Below are positions 30,161-40,053 of a stretch of DNA of 64,000 nt, piece after piece. The first letter of the stretch is position 1, and the number at the start of each line of letters is the position of its first letter. The position numbers were made by a program, and so were the translations under genes. Source of the stretch: Staphylococcus lloydii (GTDB lineage: Bacteria > Bacillota > Bacilli > Staphylococcales > Staphylococcaceae). Below the pieces are notes generated by a model. That model searched no databases, was not told the origin of the DNA, and was given only the letters and a program-made list of their open reading frames with translations. The DNA lies in NCBI RefSeq assembly GCF_015775975.1, contig NZ_CP064056.1, positions 1,302,001-1,366,000 of the forward strand. The letters are read 5' to 3'.

Positions 30161-30201
30161 AGTCACCTCTTACGTTTAATAAAGTAGGAGGTGACTTTTT
30201 T
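30161..30201 (+). terminator. Terminator-like hairpin whose 3-prime arm is the comGA ribosome binding site
   Basis: AGTCACCTCTTAC (30161-30173) pairs with GTAGGAGGTGACT (30184-30196) over 13 positions with one U-G pair, followed by TTTTTT. As DNA it is a strong intrinsic terminator for the upstream operon. The 3-prime arm contains AGGAGGTGA, the only good ribosome binding site for comGA, and the comGA TTG start (30200) lies at the end of the T run. Confidence 0.85.
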
Positions 30202-31174
30202 GAAATTATTGTTCAACGAAATACTTAATAAAGCTATTACTCAGAATAGTTCTGACATACATTTTATTCCGACTGATAAAAAAGTGTTAATTAAATTGCG
30301 AGTGCAAGATGAGTTACTTCAGCATCAAACGATAACAAAGAGTTTATACTTAAAACTCTTAACTTTTATGAAATATCAAGCCAATTTAGATGTATCGACA
30401 AGTCATAAAGCACAAAGTGGTAGATATATTTATAAACATAAAGAGTTATATTATCTACGCATCTCAACATTACCTCTATCACTTGGTTTAGAAAGTTGTG
30501 TTATTCGTATTGTGCCACACTACTTTAATCCCCAGCAACAACCTTTAAATTTGCCTTATTTATATGATTTCATGAGTAAAAAACAAGGTTTATTACTGTT
30601 CACTGGTCCAACAGGTTCTGGCAAAAGCACAAGTATGTATAATATGTCGATGTACGCAAAAGAACGACTCAATTTGAATGTTATTACAATTGAGGATCCT
30701 GTTGAACGTATTATTAATGGCATCACTCAAGTTTCAGTAAATGAGAAAGCTGGTATTAATTATCAAAATTCGTTTAAAGCTATACTACGTTGTGACCCTG
30801 ATGTGATATTAATTGGAGAAATTAGAAACCAATTAATCGCAAAAGAAGTCTTACATGCAAGTTTAAGTGGTCATTTAGTTTTAACGACAATGCATGCAAA
30901 TAATTGTAAAGGCGCATTATTAAGATTGCTAGAAATGGGTGTAACCAAACAAGAATTAGCACAATCTGTACTCTGCATTACAAATCAAAGACTTGTCACT
31001 TCTAATGATAACCAAAGATTCTTAATAGCTGAGCATATGAATAATGATGATATTAATTATTTCTTTGAACATGACTATAAGTTGCCCGCAAATTTTCAAA
31101 GCTTGCCAAAGGAATTAAAATCTTTGTCAGAAGGGGGGGTCATTTGTGAGGATACTTACCAAAAGTATATTTAG
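30200..31174 (+). CDS. comGA: Competence pilus assembly ATPase ComGA
   Basis: Secretion-type ATPase that powers the competence pseudopilus used for DNA uptake. Walker A TGPTGSGKST, the Asp box, Walker B ILIGEIRN and the His box GHLVLTTMHAN are seen in 324 residues. TTG at 30200 is preferred: AGGAGG lies eight bases upstream, while the GTG at 30191 is inside that site. It is the first gene of comG; the hairpin over its ribosome binding site suggests tight control. Confidence 0.94.
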   Translation: MKLLFNEILNKAITQNSSDIHFIPTDKKVLIKLRVQDELLQHQTITKSLYLKLLTFMKYQANLDVSTSHKAQSGRYIYKHKELYYLRISTLPLSLGLESCVIRIVPHYFNPQQQPLNLPYLYDFMSKKQGLLLFTGPTGSGKSTSMYNMSMYAKERLNLNVITIEDPVERIINGITQVSVNEKAGINYQNSFKAILRCDPDVILIGEIRNQLIAKEVLHASLSGHLVLTTMHANNCKGALLRLLEMGVTKQELAQSVLCITNQRLVTSNDNQRFLIAEHMNNDDINYFFEHDYKLPANFQSLPKELKSLSEGGVICEDTYQKYI

Positions 31175-32213
31175 ACCTTATTACAGAAAAATTATATCCA
31201 ATCAAGCACAAATAGAATTTATAAGTAGATTAAATGATTTAATAAATCATGGTTTTACTATTTCTGAGTCGTTTAGATTTTTAGTCAGACAGACGGCATT
31301 TCGTAAAGATACTATAAAACAAAAGATCTTAAAAACAATAAATTCAGGTGCCAGTTGTCATCAAATATTAAAATCATTAAACTTTCCTCAATCGATTGTT
31401 ATGTTTATTTACTTTGCCGAACTGTTTGGAGATTTATCTAGTAGTTTAATTCACGTACAGTCTTATTTAGAACGAAATTATCAAGCTAAAAAAATGCTAC
31501 TTAAAACAATACAATACCCAATCGTCTTAATCACAGTTTTTATTATCATGCTTATAGCAATAAATTATACGATTATCCCACAATTCAATGACCTCTTTCA
31601 GACGATGGAGGTCAAACTCTCTCCGCTCCAACAATTTATGAGTCTATTTATCACAACATTGCCCATTTTATTCATCTATGTAATTGTATTTATTATCATT
31701 TTAACAACTATTTGTTGGACGATTTATCATCGACTTACAATTCCTCAACAAATTAAATTCATGAAATTCATTCCAATTATTAAACATTATTTTAGTCTCT
31801 TCAAAACATACAGATTAGCTTCAGAATTATCATTATTTTATCGCCATGGTGTTACATTACAAAATATTGTTAAGTTATATAACATGCAAGAAGATGACCA
31901 TTACTTAAAATATCTAGCTAAACAAATCGCTCAAGGTACACAACAAGGCGATACGTTAGGAGTAATTTTATCAAATATTTCTTGTTATCAAACTGACTTA
32001 ATAACTTTTATTACTCAAGGTGAACAAAGTGGAAAATTAGGTTTAGAATTGCAATTTTATAGTACGATTATCAGAACTAAAATCGAACAAAAAATGAAGC
32101 GTCAAATTAAAATTATACAACCTGTAACTTTTATCATATTAGCCTTTCTAATCATTGCACTTTATTTAGTAATCATGCTACCTATGTTTGAATTAATTCA
32201 AACTATTAAGTAA
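31146..32213 (+). CDS. comGB: Competence pilus membrane protein ComGB
   Basis: Polytopic membrane platform of the pseudopilus (GspF/PilC family). Two repeats of the T2SF domain are seen, with hydrophobic segments around residues 120-145, 165-200 and 325-350 of 355. GTG at 31146 has AGGGGGG upstream, within the end of comGA, with an overlap of 29 bases. Confidence 0.93.
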   Translation: MRILTKSIFRPYYRKIISNQAQIEFISRLNDLINHGFTISESFRFLVRQTAFRKDTIKQKILKTINSGASCHQILKSLNFPQSIVMFIYFAELFGDLSSSLIHVQSYLERNYQAKKMLLKTIQYPIVLITVFIIMLIAINYTIIPQFNDLFQTMEVKLSPLQQFMSLFITTLPILFIYVIVFIIILTTICWTIYHRLTIPQQIKFMKFIPIIKHYFSLFKTYRLASELSLFYRHGVTLQNIVKLYNMQEDDHYLKYLAKQIAQGTQQGDTLGVILSNISCYQTDLITFITQGEQSGKLGLELQFYSTIIRTKIEQKMKRQIKIIQPVTFIILAFLIIALYLVIMLPMFELIQTIK

Positions 32214-32226
32214 CAGGAGGTTAGAA

Positions 32227-32535
32227 ATGAAAAAAATAAAACATTTCAAGGCATTTACTTTAATAGAAATGCTTTTAGTATTACTTATAATTAGTCTTCT
32301 ATTGGTATTAATAATTCCTAACATTTCAAAACAATCTAAACATATACAATCCACAGGCTGTAAAGCACAGTTAAAACTTATAGACAGTCAAATACAGGCT
32401 TATACATTGAAATTTGGCCAGCCTCCAAATACGATAGATAATTTAGTAAGTGAGGGATTCATAAAAGATGATCAAAAGTCATGTAAAAATGGCCAAACAA
32501 TAGCAATTAATAACGGTGAGGCTGTTGCAAGCTAA
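32227..32535 (+). CDS. comGC: Major pseudopilin ComGC
   Basis: Major pilin of the competence pseudopilus. The type IV prepilin signature KAFTLIEMLLVLLII follows an eight to ten residue basic leader, with cleavage by the ComC peptidase expected before the F and the conserved E at +5. The length is 102 residues. A pair of cysteines (TGCKAQL and KSCKNG) could form the intramolecular disulfide known for ComGC. ACAGGAGG lies upstream. Confidence 0.95.
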   Translation: MKKIKHFKAFTLIEMLLVLLIISLLLVLIIPNISKQSKHIQSTGCKAQLKLIDSQIQAYTLKFGQPPNTIDNLVSEGFIKDDQKSCKNGQTIAINNGEAVAS

Positions 32536-32956
32536 ACCTGCTTTTTCTTATTTAGAATTAATAATTGTTATGCTTATTTTGACTACCATGCTCTATTTGC
32601 AATTTAATAATAAAATACAATCCTCTTCTTTTTATACGGAGGAAAATCAAATCAAACAGTTAATTACAGAAATTCAGTATTTAAAATCTAAAGCAATTAA
32701 AGAGGAACAATCAATAGTATTAATATTTCGGCCACATCATAATTCAATAAAAATTATCGATAAGCAACAAAACCAATACCCTCCATTATCAATAAAAAAT
32801 GGCAGTATTCATCCTTATACAAACCTAAAATATATTACTTTTGATAAAGATGGTCATAATCATCAATTCGGTTCTCTATATATCAAACTAAATAATACAA
32901 TTTATAAAATTATATTTCATATTGAAAAAGGAAGAATCCGTTATGAAAAATTATAA
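32516..32956 (+). CDS. comGD: Minor pseudopilin ComGD
   Basis: Minor pseudopilin of 146 residues. The prepilin-like N-terminus KPAFSYLELIIVML carries the conserved Glu and a single hydrophobic helix; the rest is a soluble globular domain. GTG 32516 overlaps the end of comGC by 20 bases. TTG at 32525 is the alternative start. No strong ribosome binding site is seen for either, so translational coupling to comGC is likely. Confidence 0.88.
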   Translation: MRLLQAKPAFSYLELIIVMLILTTMLYLQFNNKIQSSSFYTEENQIKQLITEIQYLKSKAIKEEQSIVLIFRPHHNSIKIIDKQQNQYPPLSIKNGSIHPYTNLKYITFDKDGHNHQFGSLYIKLNNTIYKIIFHIEKGRIRYEKL

Positions 32957-33248
32957 GGGTTCTGTTCTACTAGATGCTTTATTTTCATTTTTGATGCTAA
33001 GTATCATATGCATTTCGATATTACCACTACTAAATATTTCTACTAATAAGTTAAATGATCAACATAGTGATTTAGAATTAAAAAGAGTTTTATTCAATCA
33101 ACTTATTAAGACGACTAAATTGCCTGATAATACTAACTATGGTCAATACGTAATAACGAAGCGGGACAAAATAATTTGTGTTCAAAAGGAGACGACTAAT
33201 AAAAAAATATGTTATCAACAACAAAGTAAAAGCATTTACAATGATTGA
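32943..33248 (+). CDS. comGE: Minor pseudopilin ComGE
   Basis: Small membrane protein of about 101 residues with a basic MKNYKG leader and one hydrophobic helix (SVLLDALFSFLML), matching ComGE in size and place. The ATG at 32943 follows AAAAGGAAG, so the frame opening at 32922 is not the start. It overlaps comGD by 14 bases and comGF by 50-70 bases. Confidence 0.82.
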   Translation: MKNYKGSVLLDALFSFLMLSIICISILPLLNISTNKLNDQHSDLELKRVLFNQLIKTTKLPDNTNYGQYVITKRDKIICVQKETTNKKICYQQQSKSIYND

Positions 33249-33636
33249 AATGATGTTATCTATGTTAATTATGTTAACACTCGTTCAATTAATACCATTT
33301 TTGTTAAAGACAATACTTATATTTAATACTAGCATAACAAGTATTGCAGACATTGAATTAGAGTTTTTCCTTAGAGACATGATAAAAGATTATAAGGAAA
33401 CTAAGAAAGTTACTGTAATAAACCATAATATTATTAAATTTCAAAGGGGAGATAAGGCATACTATTACAAGTTCAAGAATAATAAAATTATAAAAGAAGT
33501 TAATAACAGCGGTAATATAACTATGCTATATAATGTTATGACATTTAACGTGACCGAATTAAACAACGATAATTTCCTACTAGATATTAAACTCCAAGAC
33601 AAAGGTGAAACAATTGAGAAAACATTGTATTTTTAA
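33178..33636 (+). CDS. comGF: Minor pseudopilin ComGF (start uncertain)
   Basis: Pseudopilin-like protein with the prepilin signature KAFTMIEMMLSML and a C-terminal soluble domain. The first canonical start in frame is GTG 33178, but no ribosome binding site precedes it. A strong AAAAGGAGA lies at 33184-33192, inside the frame; at its ideal distance of seven bases is an ATA at 33199, which would give a 145-residue protein with a 12-residue leader IKKYVINNKVKA. An AUA start is thus a real possibility. It overlaps comGE. Confidence 0.85.
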   Translation: MFKRRRLIKKYVINNKVKAFTMIEMMLSMLIMLTLVQLIPFLLKTILIFNTSITSIADIELEFFLRDMIKDYKETKKVTVINHNIIKFQRGDKAYYYKFKNNKIIKEVNNSGNITMLYNVMTFNVTELNNDNFLLDIKLQDKGETIEKTLYF

Positions 33637-33799
33637 AGGTAATGGTTATTTCTATCCTTTTGTGATGAGCTTTTTTATGCTATATTTATTTTTAATATCA
33701 TTTTATATTATAAATTATAGCTTGAAATTGAAGACGCTATCGAATATAAATGACTATTACGATAATCAAATTCAAAGACAACTAGCGGAGGAAGAGTAA
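33614..33799 (+). CDS. Short ComGG-like protein
   Basis: A 61-residue protein with one N-terminal hydrophobic helix preceded by [10 protein letters not shown], which resembles the start of B. subtilis ComGG (GFIYP). It is half the usual length: the soluble domain is missing or very short, ending [12 protein letters not shown] at 33614 follows AAAGGTGA; the gene overlaps comGF by 23 bases. I call it ComGG-like by position and N-terminal pattern only. Confidence 0.65.
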   Translation: MRKHCIFKGNGYFYPFVMSFFMLYLFLISFYIINYSLKLKTLSNINDYYDNQIQRQLAEEE

Positions 33800-33803
33800 T
33801 TTC

Positions 33804-34316
33804 ATGGAAAGCAGTATAACACCAATTGTTTTAATAGGCTTTATGGGTACAGGTAAAACAACTCTTGGCCAGTATATGTCTGAATCAAACCATCTTTCTT
33901 TTGTAGATTTAGATCATTATATCGTGCAACAAGAAAACAAAACGATACCCGAAATATTTGATGCGATAGGAGAACAAGGTTTTCGTCAACTAGAAGCTAA
34001 ATACCTAAAAGACTGCTTAAATCATTACGATATTATTTCTACTGGTGGTGGCATTATAGAAGGCGAAGATTCTCATCAACTATTAAAAAATGTTAGTAAC
34101 GTAATTTGGTTAGATTGCGATATTAATATTTTATACGAACGTATTAAAAATGATCAAAATCGTCCCAATGCTAACAATAAAACGCTTTCCTCACTAAATG
34201 ACTTGTATTTAACTAGAGTTTCAAGATATAATGAAATCGCATTCATCAAAGTTAGCAGTGATATGACTTTAAATGAATTACAAACAACAATAATAGAACG
34301 CTTAACAAGCGATTGA
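33804..34316 (+). CDS. aroK: Shikimate kinase
   Basis: Phosphorylates shikimate in aromatic amino acid synthesis. The Walker [10 protein letters not shown], the shikimate-binding DLDHYI and FRQLEAKYL, and the STGGGII segment are present in 170 residues. It begins five bases after the comG operon with no terminator between, so it can be read from comG transcripts; it must also have another promoter, since aromatic synthesis is needed outside competence. Confidence 0.95.
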   Translation: MESSITPIVLIGFMGTGKTTLGQYMSESNHLSFVDLDHYIVQQENKTIPEIFDAIGEQGFRQLEAKYLKDCLNHYDIISTGGGIIEGEDSHQLLKNVSNVIWLDCDINILYERIKNDQNRPNANNKTLSSLNDLYLTRVSRYNEIAFIKVSSDMTLNELQTTIIERLTSD

Positions 34317-34317
34317 T

Positions 34318-34457
34318 CAGTGTTGGAGAGAATGACAAAGATTTGATGTCATCGCCGAAGGTGCAAGTTTAACGAAACTCTCAGGCAAAAGGATAACACT
34401 GTGACGCATTCCTGGATGAAGAAACAGGGTAGCTTTAATTAGCTATCCTGTTTTTTA
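34318..34457 (+). ncRNA. Glycine riboswitch, apparently with one aptamer, with terminator
   Basis: The P1 stem CAGTGTT (34318-34324) with AACACTG (34395-34401) encloses the conserved core: GGAGAG, a TGACA/TGTCA hairpin, GCCGAAGGTGCAAG and GAAACTCTCAGGCAAAAGGA. Only one such core is present. Downstream, 34402-34430 (GACGCATTCCTGG and AAACAGG) looks like a remnant second aptamer. A terminator follows: AACAGGGTAGCT with AGCTATCCTGTT and six T residues. Pairing of CCTG (34411-34414) with CAGG (34425-34428) would break the terminator. It should switch on gcvT-gcvPA-gcvPB when glycine is high. Confidence 0.92.
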
Positions 34458-34481
34458 ATACATATATTAGGAGGTAGCATA

Positions 34482-35573
34482 ATGACGAATGACTTAAAAA
34501 AAACACCACTTTATCAAACTTTTGTTGATAGTGATGCAAAAATAGTAGAGTTTGGTGGATGGGCGATGCCTGTACAATTTTCAAGCATTAAAGATGAGCA
34601 TATTGCAGTAAGAACTTCTGTAGGTATTTTCGATGTCAGTCATATGGGGGAAATACAAATCAAAGGTAATGAAAGTGCACAATTTATACAATATATTTTA
34701 TCTAATGATACAGACCAAATAACAACAGATAAAGCACAATATACTGCCTTATGTAATGAAAATGGTGGTGTCATCGATGATTTAATCACTTATAAACTTA
34801 ATCAAGATACATTTTTATTAGTCGTTAACGCTGCGAATACTGACAAAGATTTTGATTGGATTAAATCACATGCTAAAGATTTTGATGTTGAAGTAGATAA
34901 TGTTTCAAATCAATTTGGTCAACTAGCAGTACAAGGGCCTGAAGCTAGAAAATTAGTACAACAGGATGTAGATTTTGATCTTTCATCAATGAAACCTTTT
35001 GATGTCGCTCACAACGTTTCTTATTTAGGAAAAACGATTATGCTTTCTCAATCAGGCTATACGGGTGAAGATGGCTTTGAAATTTACTGTGAAGCACAAG
35101 ATTGTGTTGCTTTGTGGAATCATTTTATCGAGCATGATGTCACACCATGTGGCTTAGGTGCACGAGATACATTACGTTTAGAAGCAGGTTTACCACTACA
35201 TGGCCAAGATTTAAGCGAAACCATTACACCGTATGAAGGTGGCATAGCATTTGCAGCAAAACCACTTATTGAAGCTGATTTTATTGGAAAATCTGTTTTA
35301 AAAGAGCAAAAAGAAAATGGCTCAAAACGAAGAACAATTGGTATAGAAATGATTGATAAAGGTATTCCTCGTACCGGATACGAAGTATTAGATCTTGATG
35401 GCAATCAAATCGGTGAAGTTACTTCTGGAACACAATCGCCACAAAGTGGTAAATCTATTGGGTTAGCAATAATTAACAGAGATGAATTCGAATTAGGAAA
35501 AGAATTATTAGTACAAGTTCGTAAACGTCAAGTTAAAGCAAAAATTGTCAAAAAAAATCAAATTTCTAAATAA
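34482..35573 (+). CDS. gcvT: Glycine cleavage system T protein (aminomethyltransferase)
   Basis: Transfers the methylene group of glycine from lipoylated GcvH to tetrahydrofolate and releases ammonia. The 363 residues include [11 protein letters not shown] near the N-terminus and the folate-site region, with [12 protein letters not shown] near residue 190. AGGAGG precedes the ATG. It is the first gene after the glycine riboswitch, followed by both halves of the P protein. Confidence 0.97.
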   Translation: MTNDLKKTPLYQTFVDSDAKIVEFGGWAMPVQFSSIKDEHIAVRTSVGIFDVSHMGEIQIKGNESAQFIQYILSNDTDQITTDKAQYTALCNENGGVIDDLITYKLNQDTFLLVVNAANTDKDFDWIKSHAKDFDVEVDNVSNQFGQLAVQGPEARKLVQQDVDFDLSSMKPFDVAHNVSYLGKTIMLSQSGYTGEDGFEIYCEAQDCVALWNHFIEHDVTPCGLGARDTLRLEAGLPLHGQDLSETITPYEGGIAFAAKPLIEADFIGKSVLKEQKENGSKRRTIGIEMIDKGIPRTGYEVLDLDGNQIGEVTSGTQSPQSGKSIGLAIINRDEFELGKELLVQVRKRQVKAKIVKKNQISK

Positions 35574-35591
35574 CTAAAAGGGGTGTCCACA

Positions 35592-36944
35592 GTGAGTCAT
35601 CGTTATATTCCATTAACCGAACAAGATAAACAAGAAATGCTTGATGTCATTGGCGCAAAGTCTATAGATGAACTTTTTGGTGATGTACCAAAAGATATAT
35701 TATTAAATAGAGAGTTAAAAATTGACGATGGGGAGTCAGAAACTTCTTTATTTAAAAAATTAAATGGCATTGCTAAAAAGAATGTTACTAAAGAAACACA
35801 TACTTCTTTTTTAGGTGCTGGTGTATATGATCATTATGCTCCTGCAGTCGTAGATGCAATGATTTCTAGATCAGAATTCTATACAGCTTACACACCATAC
35901 CAACCAGAAATCTCTCAAGGGGAATTACAAGCAATATTCGAATTTCAAACATTAATTTGTGAATTAACTGGTATGGATATCGCTAACTCTTCAATGTACG
36001 ATGGTATAACTAGTTTTGCAGAAGCTTGTATTTTAGCATTTAGCCAAACTAAAAAGAATAAAATCGTAGTATCCAAAGGATTACACTATCAAGCACTTCA
36101 AGTATTAAAAACATATATTCAAACACGTGCCGAATTTGAGCTAGTGGAAATTGATTTAGATGGCACAATAACGGATTTAGCTAAATTAGAAGAAGCAATT
36201 GATGATGACACTGCTGCAGTTGCAGTTCAATATCCAAATTTTTACGGCTCTATTGAAGATTTAGAAAAAATCCAATCCTTAATCAATGATAAAAAAGCAT
36301 TATTTATCGTTTACACAAATCCAATTTCTCTTGGCTTATTAACGCCACCTGGTGATTTTGGTGCTGACATTGTAGTAGGAGACACTCAACCATTTGGCAT
36401 ACCTGCACAATTTGGAGGTCCTCATTGTGGTTTCTTTGCAACGACTAAGAAATTAATGCGTAAAACACCAGGTCGTTTAGTAGGGCAAACTGAAGATGAA
36501 GAAGGTAATCGTGGATTTGTATTAACTCTACAAGCACGTGAACAGCATATTAGACGTGACAAAGCTACTTCTAACATCTGTTCAAACCAAGCACTCAATG
36601 CATTGGCGTCATCAATATGTATGTCAGCTTTAGGTAAACAAGGTTTACAAGATATTGCAATTAGAAATTTTGAAAATGCAAATTATGCTAAAGATCAATT
36701 TAAGAATAATGGTTTTACCATTTTAGAAGGTACATCATTTAATGAATTTGTCGTTAAATTTGATCAACCTATTGCTAATATCAATGCTAAATTAGTTGAT
36801 GAAGGTTTTATAGGAGGCTTTGATTTAAAAGAAGTTGACGAAGAACTAGAGCAACATATGTTAGTAGCAGTAACTGAATTAAGAACTAAAGCTGAGATAG
36901 ATACATTTGTTGAGAAAGCAGGTGAAATCAATGGTAGTAAGTAA
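35592..36944 (+). CDS. gcvPA: Glycine dehydrogenase (decarboxylating) subunit 1
   Basis: Non-PLP half of the two-subunit P protein that decarboxylates glycine; the split form is usual in Firmicutes. It folds like the PLP half but lacks the lysine. The segments [25 protein letters not shown] and GGPHCGFF are typical. GTG 35592 follows GGGGTG, giving 450 residues. It overlaps gcvPB by 14 bases. Confidence 0.96.
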   Translation: MSHRYIPLTEQDKQEMLDVIGAKSIDELFGDVPKDILLNRELKIDDGESETSLFKKLNGIAKKNVTKETHTSFLGAGVYDHYAPAVVDAMISRSEFYTAYTPYQPEISQGELQAIFEFQTLICELTGMDIANSSMYDGITSFAEACILAFSQTKKNKIVVSKGLHYQALQVLKTYIQTRAEFELVEIDLDGTITDLAKLEEAIDDDTAAVAVQYPNFYGSIEDLEKIQSLINDKKALFIVYTNPISLGLLTPPGDFGADIVVGDTQPFGIPAQFGGPHCGFFATTKKLMRKTPGRLVGQTEDEEGNRGFVLTLQAREQHIRRDKATSNICSNQALNALASSICMSALGKQGLQDIAIRNFENANYAKDQFKNNGFTILEGTSFNEFVVKFDQPIANINAKLVDEGFIGGFDLKEVDEELEQHMLVAVTELRTKAEIDTFVEKAGEINGSK

Positions 36945-38406
36945 ATCAACTCCATTAATATTTGAACGCTCTAAAAAAGATCGCTATGCATATACATTAC
37001 CTAAAAAAGAAATAGACAGTAATGCTGTTGAACAGTTACTCGATGATAAATTTATTCGTAAAGACAAAGCTGAATTTCCGGAAGTATCTGAATTAGATCT
37101 AGTTCGTCATTATACAGAACTATCAAATAAAAACTTTGGTGTAGATTCTGGATTTTATCCTCTTGGTTCTTGTACGATGAAATATAATCCAAAAATCAAT
37201 GAAAAAGTGGCGCGCATTCCTGGATTTGCTGAGGCACATCCATTGCAAGAGGAATCACAAGTCCAAGGCTCTTTAGAAATAATTTACAACTTACAAGAAG
37301 AATTAAAAGAGATTACTGGTATGGATGAAGTAACCTTACAGCCAGCTGCTGGTGCCCATGGAGAATGGACTGCGTTAATGATTTTCAAAGCATACCATTT
37401 AAAAAATAATGAAGGTCATAGAGACGAAGTTATTGTTCCTGATTCAGCTCATGGTACAAACCCAGCATCTGCGGCGTTTGCTGGTTTCAAAGCTGTAACA
37501 GTTAAATCTAATGAACGTGGAGAAGTCGACGTAGAAGACTTAAAACGCGTTGTAAATGAAAATACGGCTGCAATTATGTTAACCAACCCAAATACGCTAG
37601 GAATTTTCGAACAAAACATAATAGAAATTAGAAACATTGTGCATGAAGCAGGTGGCTTATTGTATTATGACGGTGCAAATTTAAACGCTATTATGGATAA
37701 AGTAAGACCTGGTGATATGGGGTTTGACGCTGTACATTTAAACTTACACAAAACATTTACAGGACCACATGGCGGTGGCGGTCCGGGCTCAGGACCTATA
37801 GGGGTTAAAAAAGAATTAGCCAGCTTTTTACCTAAACCAATGGTCGTTAAAGAAAATAATACTTTCAAATACGATAATGATATTAAAAATTCTATCGGTC
37901 GAGTTAAACCATTTTATGGTAACTTTGGTATTTATTTAAGAGCGTATACCTATATTAGAACAATGGGTAATATTGGTTTAGAAGAAGTTTCAGAAGCTGC
38001 CGTTCTAAATGCTAACTATATTAAAGCACGTCTTAGTAAGCACTTTGCAATTCCTTACGAACAATATTGTAAACATGAATTCGTCTTAAGTGGTTCTAAG
38101 CAAAAAGAACATGGTGTACGTACTTTAGATATGGCTAAAAGGTTGTTAGACTTTGGTGTACATCCACCAACAATATACTTCCCATTAAATGTCGATGAAG
38201 GCATGATGATTGAACCAACAGAAACAGAATCTAAAGAAACATTAGATTATTTCTGTGACTCAATGATACAAATTGCAGAAGAAGTTGAAAATAATCCAGA
38301 CATTGTGTTGGAAGCACCACACACTACAATTATTGATCGTCTAGATGAAACTAAAGCTGCACGTAAGCCAGTACTTAAATTCGAACGCTTAGCAGAAGAA
38401 AAATAA
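36931..38406 (+). CDS. gcvPB: Glycine dehydrogenase (decarboxylating) subunit 2
   Basis: PLP-carrying half of the P protein. The PLP lysine is in [16 protein letters not shown] near residue 270, and the phosphate-binding [10 protein letters not shown] and AHGTNPASA segments are clear. ATG 36931 with AGGTGA upstream gives 491 residues; the longer frame from 36907 is not needed. The carrier GcvH is not in this window. Confidence 0.96.
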   Translation: MVVSKSTPLIFERSKKDRYAYTLPKKEIDSNAVEQLLDDKFIRKDKAEFPEVSELDLVRHYTELSNKNFGVDSGFYPLGSCTMKYNPKINEKVARIPGFAEAHPLQEESQVQGSLEIIYNLQEELKEITGMDEVTLQPAAGAHGEWTALMIFKAYHLKNNEGHRDEVIVPDSAHGTNPASAAFAGFKAVTVKSNERGEVDVEDLKRVVNENTAAIMLTNPNTLGIFEQNIIEIRNIVHEAGGLLYYDGANLNAIMDKVRPGDMGFDAVHLNLHKTFTGPHGGGGPGSGPIGVKKELASFLPKPMVVKENNTFKYDNDIKNSIGRVKPFYGNFGIYLRAYTYIRTMGNIGLEEVSEAAVLNANYIKARLSKHFAIPYEQYCKHEFVLSGSKQKEHGVRTLDMAKRLLDFGVHPPTIYFPLNVDEGMMIEPTETESKETLDYFCDSMIQIAEEVENNPDIVLEAPHTTIIDRLDETKAARKPVLKFERLAEEK

Positions 38407-38435
38407 TAAGTAATATTTAATCTAAATAAATTAAT

Positions 38436-38474
38436 AATGACGATTTCTATTTGAATATAATAGAAATCGTCATT
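38436..38474 (+). terminator. Inverted repeat after gcvPB
   Basis: AATGACGATTTCTATT pairs with AATAGAAATCGTCATT, a perfect 16-bp stem with a seven-base loop. The T run is poor (TTGCTG), so it may act as a 3-prime stabiliser rather than a sharp terminator. Confidence 0.6.
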
Positions 38475-38532
38475 TGCTGTTATTATAAGTTTTTAATATG
38501 TAAAAAAGCTTAGTGAAGAAAAAACAATGGAA

Positions 38533-38569
38533 CAAAAAAAGACCGAGTTATTATAATATAACCCAGTCT
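38533..38569 (-). terminator. Terminator of the rhodanese gene
   Basis: On the minus strand AGACTGGGTTAT pairs with ATAACTCGGTCT (two wobble pairs), followed by seven T residues. Confidence 0.82.
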
Positions 38570-38626
38570 CAACTAAAGTATGTTCAAACTATATCTAATC
38601 TTTTTTAAATTAACCATATAAGTGGT

Positions 38627-39013
38627 TTATTTTTTTGATTTAATTTTGCCTGACCATTTTTTATAGCCACCTTTTAACATATAGATGTCAGTGTAGCCAT
38701 TCTTTTTCAAGATTCGTGCGGCACGATAACTTGCTATTCCATTGGCATCACAAAGGTAAATAGGTTGGTCTTTTCTTAAACCTTGAAATCTTTGTTTAAA
38801 CATTGTAATAGGTATGTTGCGAGCTCCAACAATATGCCCATATTCATAATCAACTTTTTCTCTTACATCAATAACTTGAGCTTTTCTTAAACCGTCATGA
38901 AAATCATTTTGATTTAGTTCTGTAACTGCTCTTTTATTGATTAATTGGTTGATTAACATATAAGCGATGATAATAATAATTAATGCTAAAGCTATAAACC
39001 AAAAGTTACTCAT
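38627..39013 (-). CDS. Membrane-anchored rhodanese-like protein (YqhL family)
   Basis: Single-domain rhodanese (sulfur transferase) with one N-terminal transmembrane helix (about residues 4-22) followed by the rhodanese fold: VIDVREKVDYEYGHIVGARN and the active-site cysteine in YLCDANG. The length is 128 residues. It is monocistronic and divergent from lipM, as yqhL-yqhM are neighbours in B. subtilis. The physiological sulfur donor is unknown. Confidence 0.9.
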   Translation of the reverse strand: MSNFWFIALALIIIIIAYMLINQLINKRAVTELNQNDFHDGLRKAQVIDVREKVDYEYGHIVGARNIPITMFKQRFQGLRKDQPIYLCDANGIASYRAARILKKNGYTDIYMLKGGYKKWSGKIKSKK

Positions 39014-39159
39014 CTTGCATCCTCCCTATTTTCTCGATAATATATATTATAAGACTGTTAGAACGATTTATCAAAAGATATTTTTTAAAAATTTTAAAGT
39101 TTTGTAACCGATATCATTAAACCGTTCCTATACTTTTTAATATGATTGGAGTTTTTATA

Positions 39160-39990
39160 GTGACTGAAACATGGCATTTTATTAACACTGGAAGTAACGA
39201 CCCATATTACAACATGGCAATGGATGAAGCATTGTTGAATTTTGTTTCAAGGGGAGAGATTGATCCAGTAATTAGATTTTATACCTGGAACCCAGCCACA
39301 TTATCTGTGGGTTATTTCCAAAGGTTAACAAAAGAAATTGACATCGACAAGGTTAATGAGAAGGGTTATGGCCTAATTCGACGTCAAACTGGTGGTAGAG
39401 GGGTATTACATGACAAAGAACTTACTTATAGTGTGATAGTGCCTGAATCACATCCTAATATGCCATCGACCGTTACAGAAGCATACAGAGTCATTTCAGA
39501 GGGACTCTTAGAAGGGTTCAAGCAATTAGGATTCGATACTTATTTTGCCATTCCTCGTTCTAAAGAAGAACGTGAAAAATTAAAGCAACCAAGAAGTGCT
39601 GTATGTTTCGATGCACCAAGTTGGTACGAGTTAGTTGTTGAAGGGCGCAAAATTGCTGGTAGTGCACAAGTCAGACAAAAGGGCGTCATTTTGCAACACG
39701 GTTCATTATTGCAAGACGTTGATATTGATGATTTATTTGATATGTTCATCTTTAAAAATGCCAGATTAAAAGATAAGATGAAACAAGCATTTGTAGATAA
39801 AGCAGTAGCAATCAATGATATCGCTACTGAACACATCACTATTCCGGAAATGGAAGCAGCATTCGAAGCTGGATTTAAAAAGGGATTAAATATAGAATTC
39901 AAACCTTTAACATTAACGCCAGAACAACAAAATGAAATAGATGAACTTATAGAAAAATATAAATCTGATGAATGGAATTACCGTAAATAA
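39160..39990 (+). CDS. lipM: Octanoyltransferase LipM
   Basis: Transfers octanoyl groups from acyl carrier protein to GcvH in the Firmicute lipoate synthesis route. The nucleophilic cysteine lies in AVCFDAP and the conserved lysine in [12 protein letters not shown] 39160 with TTGGAG upstream gives 276 residues starting MTETWHF; the in-frame ATG at 39142 has no ribosome binding site. It lies next to the gcv operon and not far from bkd, whose products need lipoylation. Confidence 0.93.
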   Translation: MTETWHFINTGSNDPYYNMAMDEALLNFVSRGEIDPVIRFYTWNPATLSVGYFQRLTKEIDIDKVNEKGYGLIRRQTGGRGVLHDKELTYSVIVPESHPNMPSTVTEAYRVISEGLLEGFKQLGFDTYFAIPRSKEEREKLKQPRSAVCFDAPSWYELVVEGRKIAGSAQVRQKGVILQHGSLLQDVDIDDLFDMFIFKNARLKDKMKQAFVDKAVAINDIATEHITIPEMEAAFEAGFKKGLNIEFKPLTLTPEQQNEIDELIEKYKSDEWNYRK

Positions 39991-39997
39991 CTTCATT

Positions 39998-40036
39998 AAA
40001 AAAGAACTTTACAATGCCGTTGTAAAGTTCTTTTTT
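39998..40036. terminator. Bidirectional terminator between lipM and a minus-strand gene
   Basis: AAAAAAGAACTTTACAA pairs with TTGTAAAGTTCTTTTTT around a five-base loop. It has A and T runs on both sides and can serve both converging genes. Confidence 0.9.
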
Positions 40037-40053
40037 ATTTAAATATAATGCTT

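Noticed and set aside
35583..38406. gcvPA/gcvPB as a broken gcvP gene
   Set aside because: The two-subunit P protein is normal for Firmicutes, and each part has its own start and ribosome binding site.
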